Shown: in pieces, positions 34,798 to 40,173 of the stretch
Layout: each line of letters starts with the position of its first letter
Numbering within the stretch: position 1 is the stretch's first letter
NCBI GenBank assembly: GCA_019117025.1
Contig: DXAM01000154.1
Span: forward strand, 1-40,173
Source: Candidatus Microbacterium stercoravium
GTDB lineage: Bacteria > Actinomycetota > Actinomycetes > Actinomycetales > Microbacteriaceae
Direction: 5' to 3'
Length of the DNA: 40,173 nt
Notes under the pieces: model-generated
Database searches by the model: none
What the model was told of the DNA's origin: nothing
What the model saw: the letters and a program-made list of their open reading frames with translations, nothing else
Program-made: the position numbers and the translations under genes

Positions 34798-36654
34798 CTA
34801 TTTCTTGCCCGAGGATTCGACGTCGCCCGAGAGCGCGGCGATGAAGGCGCCCTGCGGAACTTCCACGCGGCCCACCATCTTCATGCGCTTCTTGCCCTCC
34901 TTCTGCTTCTCGAGCAGCTTGCGCTTGCGACTGATGTCGCCGCCGTAGCACTTGGCGAGCACATCCTTGCGGATGGCGCGGATCGTCTCGCGGGCGATCA
35001 CGCGCGCCCCGATCGCGGCCTGGATGGGAACCTCGAACTGCTGACGCGGGATCAGCTTGCGCAGCCGCTCGGCCATCATCGTGCCGTACGCGTATGCGGC
35101 GTCGCGGTGCACGATCGCGCTGAACGCATCGACGCGCTCGCCCTGCAGCAGGATGTCGACCTTCACGAGGTCGGCCTCCTGGCTTCCGGAGGGCTCATAG
35201 TCGAGGCTCGCGTACCCCTGCGTGCGGCTCTTCAGGTGGTCGAAGAAGTCGAACACGATCTCGCCGAGCGGCAGCGTGTACTTCAGCTCGACGCGCTCCT
35301 CCGACAGGTAGTCCATGCCGATCAGGGTTCCGCGCCGCGACTGGCACAGTTCCATGACCGTGCCGACGAAGTCCTTGGGCACGAGGATCGATGTGTCGAC
35401 GACCGGCTCCGTCACCGAGGCGAGCTTGCCCTCGGGGTACTCGCTGGGGTTCGTGACGATGATCGTCTCGCCGTTCTCCGCAGTGACCTCGTAGATCACG
35501 CTCGGCGCCGTGGTGATCATGTCGAGATCGAACTCGCGCTGGAGCCGCTCGGTGATGATCTCCAGGTGCAGCAGCCCGAGGAAGCCGCAGCGGAAACCGA
35601 AGCCGAGGGCGACCGAGGTCTCGGGCTCATACACGAGCGCGGCGTCGGAGAGCTTCAGCTTGTCGAGGGCGTCGCGCAGGATCGGATAGTCGCTCGCGTC
35701 GATCGGGTACAGACCCGAGAACACCATGGGCTTCGGCTCGACGTAGCCGTCGAGGGCGACCTCGGCCGGCTGCTTCGCGTCGGTGACGGTGTCGCCGACC
35801 TTCGATTGGCGCACATCCTTCACACCGGTGATGAGGTATCCCACCTCGCCGACGCTGAGCCCATCGCAGGGCGCGGGCTCGGGGCTCGATACGCCGATCT
35901 CGAGCAGGTCGTGCGTCGTGCCCGTCGACATCATCTGGAGCTTCTGCCGGGGCGAGAACGACCCGTCGACCATGCGCACGTACGTGACGACACCGCGGTA
36001 CGAGTCGTAGACCGAGTCGAAGATCATGGCGCGCGCAGGCGCGTCGGCGTCCCCGGTCGGGGGCGGGATCTCGCCCACGATGCGATCGAGCAGGTCTTCG
36101 ACGCCGATGCCCGTCTTGCCCGACACGCGCAGCACGTCGTCGGGGTCGCCGCCGATCAGGTCCGCGAGCTCCTTCGCGAAGCGCTCGGGGTCGGCCGCCG
36201 GCAGGTCGATCTTGTTGAGGACCGGGATGATCGTGAGGTCGTTCTCCATCGCGAGATACAGGTTCGCGAGCGTCTGCGCCTCGATCCCCTGCGCCGCGTC
36301 CACGAGCAGGATCGCCCCTTCGCACGCCGCGAGCGAGCGCGAGACCTCATAGCTGAAGTCGACGTGGCCCGGTGTATCGATCATGTTGAGCGCGAACGTG
36401 TCGCCGTCGACCTGCCAGGGGATGCGCACCGCCTGGCTCTTGACCGTGATGCCGCGCTCGCGCTCGATGTCCATGCGGTCGAGGTACTGCGCCCGCATCT
36501 CGCGGTCGGCGACGACGCCGGTCAGCTGGAGCATGCGGTCGGCGAGGGTCGACTTGCCATGGTCGATGTGGGCGATGATGCAGAAATTCCGGATTCGCGC
36601 GGGCGGCGTAGCAGCGGGCGCGAGCGGCTGAGAGGCTCGGGGCGACATATTCAT
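34798..36654 (-). CDS. lepA: Elongation factor 4 (LepA)
   Basis: A 618-residue translational GTPase. G1 is AHIDHGKST (28-36), [10 protein letters not shown] contains the G2 region, DTPGHVDF is G3 and NKIDLP is G4. The C-terminal LepA-specific domain ([23 protein letters not shown] and [25 protein letters not shown]) is complete. The first ATG is at 36654 and a second in-frame ATG two codons later (36648); TAGACT (36663-36658) stands just upstream, and spacing favours the second ATG. It is the first gene of the minus-strand housekeeping cluster. Confidence 0.96.
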   Translation of the reverse strand: MNMSPRASQPLAPAATPPARIRNFCIIAHIDHGKSTLADRMLQLTGVVADREMRAQYLDRMDIERERGITVKSQAVRIPWQVDGDTFALNMIDTPGHVDFSYEVSRSLAACEGAILLVDAAQGIEAQTLANLYLAMENDLTIIPVLNKIDLPAADPERFAKELADLIGGDPDDVLRVSGKTGIGVEDLLDRIVGEIPPPTGDADAPARAMIFDSVYDSYRGVVTYVRMVDGSFSPRQKLQMMSTGTTHDLLEIGVSSPEPAPCDGLSVGEVGYLITGVKDVRQSKVGDTVTDAKQPAEVALDGYVEPKPMVFSGLYPIDASDYPILRDALDKLKLSDAALVYEPETSVALGFGFRCGFLGLLHLEIITERLQREFDLDMITTAPSVIYEVTAENGETIIVTNPSEYPEGKLASVTEPVVDTSILVPKDFVGTVMELCQSRRGTLIGMDYLSEERVELKYTLPLGEIVFDFFDHLKSRTQGYASLDYEPSGSQEADLVKVDILLQGERVDAFSAIVHRDAAYAYGTMMAERLRKLIPRQQFEVPIQAAIGARVIARETIRAIRKDVLAKCYGGDISRKRKLLEKQKEGKKRMKMVGRVEVPQGAFIAALSGDVESSGKK

Positions 36655-36739
36655 ACGAGTCTAGGCCGAACCCCTGACGCCCGCCTGCGGCCCCGCGGGC
36701 ATGTCGTCGCCGCTTGCATGACATATGGAGGAAAAGTGT

Positions 36740-36755
36740 GCAGACTAGAGTGACC
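36740..36755 (+). repeat. Direct repeat copy 1 with a -10 box
   Basis: GCAGACTAGAGTGACC. It differs from copy 2 by one base and contains TAGAGT (36746-36751), a -10 box of the type used elsewhere here. Confidence 0.55.
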
Positions 36756-36880
36756 CCGCAACGACGCTGGTGAGCAGAGTGCTCAACGCACATCTGCTGC
36801 TGATGACGAAACGGTACTTCCGACACAGATTGATAACGCTTTATTGCTCGCGGCCACCCCGTTGGCGAAAGCGGACGAGC

Positions 36881-36896
36881 GCAGACTAGAGTCACC
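36881..36896 (+). repeat. Direct repeat copy 2 with a -10 box
   Basis: GCAGACTAGAGTCACC, 141 bp after copy 1. TAGAGT (36887-36892) would place transcription start near 36899, about 36 nt before the permease start. The -35 (TTGGCG, 19 bp away) is imperfect. Confidence 0.55.
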
Positions 36897-36934
36897 TCTC
36901 AGCCCAGTGCTCCTCGAGAAAGCCACCTGACACC

Positions 36935-37918
36935 TTGTTCCGATACTTGACGCGCCGCCTGATCAACTGGCTGGTCATCATCGTCGTGTCGACCAACATC
37001 ACGTACCTGCTGGCGTGGAACTTCATGGATCCGCGCAGCAACTACATCGGTCGACGCCCGCCTCTCAGCCCGGAGCAGATCACGGATCTGCTCGAGCCGC
37101 GCAATCTCAGCGACACGATTCCTCTGCTCGAGCGGTGGTGGACGTGGCTGACGAACATCCTGCTGCACTGGAACTGGGGCGTCGCGCCCAACGGCGACAC
37201 GGTGAACACGCAGATGGCGGCGCGCATGTGGGTGTCGGCCGAGTTCACGGGCGCCACGCTCGTCATCACGACCATCGCCGGCATCGCCCTCGGCGTCTAC
37301 ACCGCGAACCGCCAGTACAAGACGGCCGACCGCATCGGGCACTTCACGTCGACGATCACGATGAACATCCCGCCGATCGTCGCGGCCCTCGGCTTCGTGC
37401 TCATCGCCATCTGGATCAACGACACCGTCGGCACGAGCATCTTCTACGTCACGGGCCCCGTCGGTCTGTCGTCGGAGCATTGGTGGGTTCCGGTCCTCGA
37501 TACCCTGCACCGCCTGATCCTCCCGACGCTCGCCATGTCGCTCGTCGGCTACGCGACGACGCACTTCCTGCAGCGTGCGCTGCTTCTCGACAACATCAGC
37601 GCCGATTATGTGCGCACGGCCCGCGCGAAGGGCCTCACGAAGCGTCACGCGATCCGCAAGCACGCGCTGCGCACGTCGCTGATCCCCATCGCGACGCAGA
37701 TCGCCTTCTCCATCCCCGTCATCTTCCTCGGCGCGGTGCTCTCCGAGATGATCTTCGCCTGGCACGGCCTCGGCGAGTACCTCGTGCAGACCATCGGCCG
37801 CAACGACGTGCACGGCACCGTCGCCATCGCCGCGTTCGGCGCATTCCTGACCGCCATCGGCGCGCTGCTCGCCGATATCGCGGTCGTCGCCCTCGATCCG
37901 CGAGTGCGGGTGAATTGA
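36935..37918 (+). CDS. ABC transporter permease, DppB/OppB type
   Basis: A 327-residue inner-membrane permease of the peptide/nickel importer family. The N-terminal segment FRYLTRRLINWLVIIVVSTN holds the first helix; the EAA loop reads DYVRTARAKGLTKRHAIRKHALRTSL, where the ATPase docks. Five or six membrane helices are visible. The start is TTG at 36935; no ATG or GTG gives a better fit, and a weak GAAAG lies 14 nt upstream. It is followed after 1 nt by the second permease. Confidence 0.9.
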   Translation: MFRYLTRRLINWLVIIVVSTNITYLLAWNFMDPRSNYIGRRPPLSPEQITDLLEPRNLSDTIPLLERWWTWLTNILLHWNWGVAPNGDTVNTQMAARMWVSAEFTGATLVITTIAGIALGVYTANRQYKTADRIGHFTSTITMNIPPIVAALGFVLIAIWINDTVGTSIFYVTGPVGLSSEHWWVPVLDTLHRLILPTLAMSLVGYATTHFLQRALLLDNISADYVRTARAKGLTKRHAIRKHALRTSLIPIATQIAFSIPVIFLGAVLSEMIFAWHGLGEYLVQTIGRNDVHGTVAIAAFGAFLTAIGALLADIAVVALDPRVRVN

Positions 37919-37919
37919 C

Positions 37920-38813
37920 ATGACCATCACAGAGGCACCCGCCGTCCAGCGCTCGAAGCCGCTCTCGAAGTGGGCGCTGTACTCGCGCCGCTACTTCCGC
38001 AACATCCCCGCGACCGTGGCTCTCGGCATCTTCGTGCTGCTCGTGGCGTTCGCCGTCGTCGGTCCCGTGTTCCAGAAGTGGGACCACATCGATCTCGACT
38101 TCCTCGCGCTCAGCGACGGGCCGAGCGCGGAGCACTGGTTCGGCACGACGAACTCGGGCAATGACGTCTTCGCCATGACGATCGAGGGCCTGCGCCGCTC
38201 GCTCATGATCGCCCTGATCGTCTCGACGGGCACGACCGTGATCTCGGCCCTGCTCGGCGGGATCGCCGCCTACTTCGGCGGCTGGTCCGAGCGCATCATC
38301 CTCTGGGTGATCCACTTCATGATGGCCGTGCCGGGCTTCCTCATCGTCGCGCTCGTCACCAACGGCTCGGGCGGCAACTGGTTCATCCTCGCGATCATGC
38401 TCGTGGTGATCGGATGGATGACGCTCGCGCGCACCGTGTGGACGCTGTCGCTGTCGATCCGCGAGAGCGAGTACATCCAGGCGGCGCGCTACATGGGTGT
38501 CGGCAGCTTCACGATCGTGCTGCGCCACATGCTGCCGAACATGGCCTCGCTGCTCATCATCAACTTCACGCTCGGCGTCGTCGCGGCGGTCAACTCCGAG
38601 ACGAGCCTGTCGTTCCTGGGCTTCGGTGTGCGGGTTCCCGACGTCTCGCTCGGCACGCTGATCGCCGCCGGTTCCAGCGTCGTCACGTCGGCCCCGTGGA
38701 TCTTCCTGTTCCCGGGCGCGATCCTGACGCTCCTCACGGTCTCGATGGCCTTCGTCGCGGACGGCCTGCGCGATGCCCTCGATCCGAACTCGGCGGCAGG
38801 AGGCCGCGCATGA
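37920..38813 (+). CDS. ABC transporter permease, DppC/OppC type
   Basis: A 297-residue second permease of the importer. The N-terminal cytoplasmic stretch and first helix (IPATVALGIFVLLVAFAVVGPVF) precede the conserved HWFGTTNSGNDVFA and the EAA loop SEYIQAARYMGVGSFTIVLRHMLPN. It pairs with the preceding permease to form the channel. Its stop overlaps the ATPase start (ATGA), so the genes are one operon. Confidence 0.92.
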   Translation: MTITEAPAVQRSKPLSKWALYSRRYFRNIPATVALGIFVLLVAFAVVGPVFQKWDHIDLDFLALSDGPSAEHWFGTTNSGNDVFAMTIEGLRRSLMIALIVSTGTTVISALLGGIAAYFGGWSERIILWVIHFMMAVPGFLIVALVTNGSGGNWFILAIMLVVIGWMTLARTVWTLSLSIRESEYIQAARYMGVGSFTIVLRHMLPNMASLLIINFTLGVVAAVNSETSLSFLGFGVRVPDVSLGTLIAAGSSVVTSAPWIFLFPGAILTLLTVSMAFVADGLRDALDPNSAAGGRA

Positions 38814-40173
38814 CCGAACCGATTCTCTCTGTCAACAACCTCACCGTCAGCTTCGCGAGCGAGGCCGGCCGGGTCGATGCGGTGCGCGGGGTGAGCTTCG
38901 ATCTGTTCCCCGGCAAGACGATCGGCATCGTCGGCGAGTCGGGCTCCGGCAAGTCGGTGACATCGCTCGCGATCATGGGACTGCTGAGCGACAACGCCCG
39001 CGTCGGCGGATCCGTGCGCTTCGACGGCGAAGAGCTGCTCGGCAAGTCCGACAAGCAGATGTCCGAGATCCGCGGCAACGGCCTGTCGATGATCTTCCAG
39101 GATCCCCTCACGTCGCTGACTCCGGTGTTCACCATCGGCGACCAGCTCGTCGAGGCGATCACCGCCCACCGCGGCGTGAGCCAGGCTGCGGCGTGGCAGC
39201 GCGGCATCGAGCTGCTGAAGACCGTCGGCATTCCGAACGCCGAGGTGCGCATGCGCGCGTTCCCGCACGAGTTCTCGGGCGGAATGCGCCAGCGCGTGGT
39301 CATCGCGATCGCCCTCGCCAACGATCCGAAGCTGATCATCGCCGACGAACCGACGACGGCGCTCGACGTGACGATCCAGGCGCAGATCCTCGAGGTGATC
39401 AAGAAGGGCCAGCGCGAGACCGGCGCCGCCGTGATCATGATCACGCACGACATGGGCGTGGTGGCGAACGTCGCCGACGACGTGCTCGTGATGTACGCGG
39501 GCCGCCCGGTCGAGCACGCCCCGGTCGACGACCTCTTCTACGACACGCGCATGCCCTATTCGATCGGCCTGCTCGCCGCGATCCCCCGCGTCGATAAGAA
39601 GGAGAAGCAGCCGCTCGTTCCGATCAAGGGCAACCCGCCCATGCTGATCGATCTGCCCGACGCCTGTCCGTTCGCCGACCGATGCCCGATCGCGGTCGCG
39701 GCGTGCCGCCAGGGAGAGCCTCCGCTCGCGCAGGTCGAGGCCGGCGGCGCCGATCACCGCGCGGCGTGCATCCGCGCCGACGAGATCCGGGCCGGCGACA
39801 TCGGCGACGAGCCCGTGTATCCGGCGCCCGTGATCCCCGAGAGCGACCTGCAGGCGGTTCCGCGCGAAGAGCGCGCCGAGACGCTGCGCGTCGAGAACCT
39901 CACCAAGACCTTCCCCCTGCTCAAGGGCGCGCTCGCCAAGCGCAAGGTCGGCGAGGTGCACGCTGTGAAGAACGTCTCGTTCGACGTGCGCGAGGGCGAG
40001 ACGCTCGCGATCGTCGGCGAGTCGGGATCCGGCAAGACGACGACGCTGCTCGAGATCATGGAGCTCGTGGAGCCGGCGGGCGGCGACATCATCATCGGGG
40101 GCACGAGCGTCAAGGACATCCGCTCGCGTCGTCACGAACGCGTGCTGCGCCGCGACATCCAGATCGTGTTCCA
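38810..40173 (+). CDS. Fused double ABC ATPase, DppD-DppF type (runs off window)
   Basis: The frame starts with ATG at 38810 and is open at the window end (about 454 residues seen). The first ATPase has Walker A GESGSGKS, signature FSGGMRQR, Walker B LIIADEPTTALD and the switch THD. It is followed by the cysteine-rich segment DACPFADRCPIAVAACRQG and C-I, typical of Opp/Dpp ATPases. A second ATPase begins (LRVENLTKTFPLLKG) with Walker A GESGSGKT and is cut before its signature. The two nucleotide-binding domains are thus in one chain. It drives the two upstream permeases; the substrate (peptide or other) cannot be told. Confidence 0.93.
   Translation, partial: MTEPILSVNNLTVSFASEAGRVDAVRGVSFDLFPGKTIGIVGESGSGKSVTSLAIMGLLSDNARVGGSVRFDGEELLGKSDKQMSEIRGNGLSMIFQDPLTSLTPVFTIGDQLVEAITAHRGVSQAAAWQRGIELLKTVGIPNAEVRMRAFPHEFSGGMRQRVVIAIALANDPKLIIADEPTTALDVTIQAQILEVIKKGQRETGAAVIMITHDMGVVANVADDVLVMYAGRPVEHAPVDDLFYDTRMPYSIGLLAAIPRVDKKEKQPLVPIKGNPPMLIDLPDACPFADRCPIAVAACRQGEPPLAQVEAGGADHRAACIRADEIRAGDIGDEPVYPAPVIPESDLQAVPREERAETLRVENLTKTFPLLKGALAKRKVGEVHAVKNVSFDVREGETLAIVGESGSGKTTTLLEIMELVEPAGGDIIIGGTSVKDIRSRRHERVLRRDIQIVF

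Larger units (their letters stand above)
36655..36934. other. 280-bp intergenic region between lepA and the ABC importer
   Basis: It holds the lepA -10 box, two direct repeats (see 36740-36755 and 36881-36896) and an A/T-rich patch (TTGATAACGCTTTATTG, around 36831-36847) that stands out from the GC-rich neighbourhood and forms an imperfect ATAA/TTAT dyad. No gene is supported here. No substrate-binding-protein gene is present, although one is expected near such importers. Confidence 0.5.

Noticed and set aside
36725..36748. Tiny frame ATG GAG GAA AAG TGT GCA GAC TAG upstream of the importer
   Set aside because: It is seven codons with no meaningful codon bias, and the likely promoter lies within or after it.
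36831..36847. A/T-rich imperfect dyad resembling a LacI-type operator
   Set aside because: When centred on CG, as LacI-family operators are, the two halves match poorly; no regulator gene is near.
38810..40173. Fusion of two ABC ATPases as a novelty
   Set aside because: Fused DppD-DppF proteins are common in actinobacterial peptide importers.

Overview
The window is chromosomal core DNA from a high-GC Gram-positive actinobacterium, most likely a Microbacteriaceae member close to Microbacterium. The evidence is the high G+C content, RbpA, polyphosphate glucokinase, a homodimeric AceE, the fasR-fabD-fabH-acpP-fabF cluster followed by DUF3145, many GTG/TTG starts, and the order lepA-hemW-hrcA-dnaJ-rsmE-HIT-phoH-ybeY-CNNM-era-leuA-recO-uppS. 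I see no insertion sequence, prophage, CRISPR array or other mobile element, and no obvious defence or secretion island. Lineage and functions were judged by eye from motifs and synteny; no database was searched.

Layout. 1-4.8 kb: a cut-off membrane protein, an SDR oxidoreductase, a glycerophosphodiesterase, RbpA behind a long structured leader, polyphosphate glucokinase, and a convergent Rv2629/Balon-type ribosome-hibernation factor whose ribosome binding site lies in a hairpin. 4.9-6.1 kb (minus strand): tRNA-Val, a C4 zinc-ribbon coiled-coil protein and RNase P RNA, packed with gaps of 1 and about 11 nt. 6.1-9 kb: pyruvate dehydrogenase E1 behind a CIRCE-like inverted repeat. 9-14 kb: fatty acid synthesis (FasR regulator, FabD, FabH, ACP, FabF). 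14-16.6 kb: DUF3145, tRNA(CAU), a DMT-type membrane protein, peptide deformylase, tRNA-Asn. 16.6-21.8 kb (minus): dusB-dgt-dnaG-orphan ABC ATPase, apparently one transcription unit. 21.8-36.7 kb: gpx on plus, then the long minus-strand housekeeping cluster from lepA down to uppS, including the heat-shock pair hrcA-dnaJ with a perfect CIRCE operator and a leuA gene preceded by an attenuator-like leader peptide. 36.9-40.2 kb (plus): a peptide-type ABC importer (two permeases and a fused double ATPase that runs off the window).

The gene content is ordinary; the interesting signals are regulatory. The best are: a second CIRCE-like element shared by the divergent tRNA-Val and aceE promoters; a zinc-ribbon gene whose GTG starts one base after a tRNA, so that tRNA 3' processing would release a leaderless mRNA; a hairpin that would hide the ribosome binding site of the hibernation factor; a branched-chain-rich leader peptide that ends inside the leuA start codon with competing RNA pairings; a roughly 130-nt leader of rbpA with alternative pairings; and a recurring -10 box placed 6-7 nt before start codons, which indicates many leaderless mRNAs.
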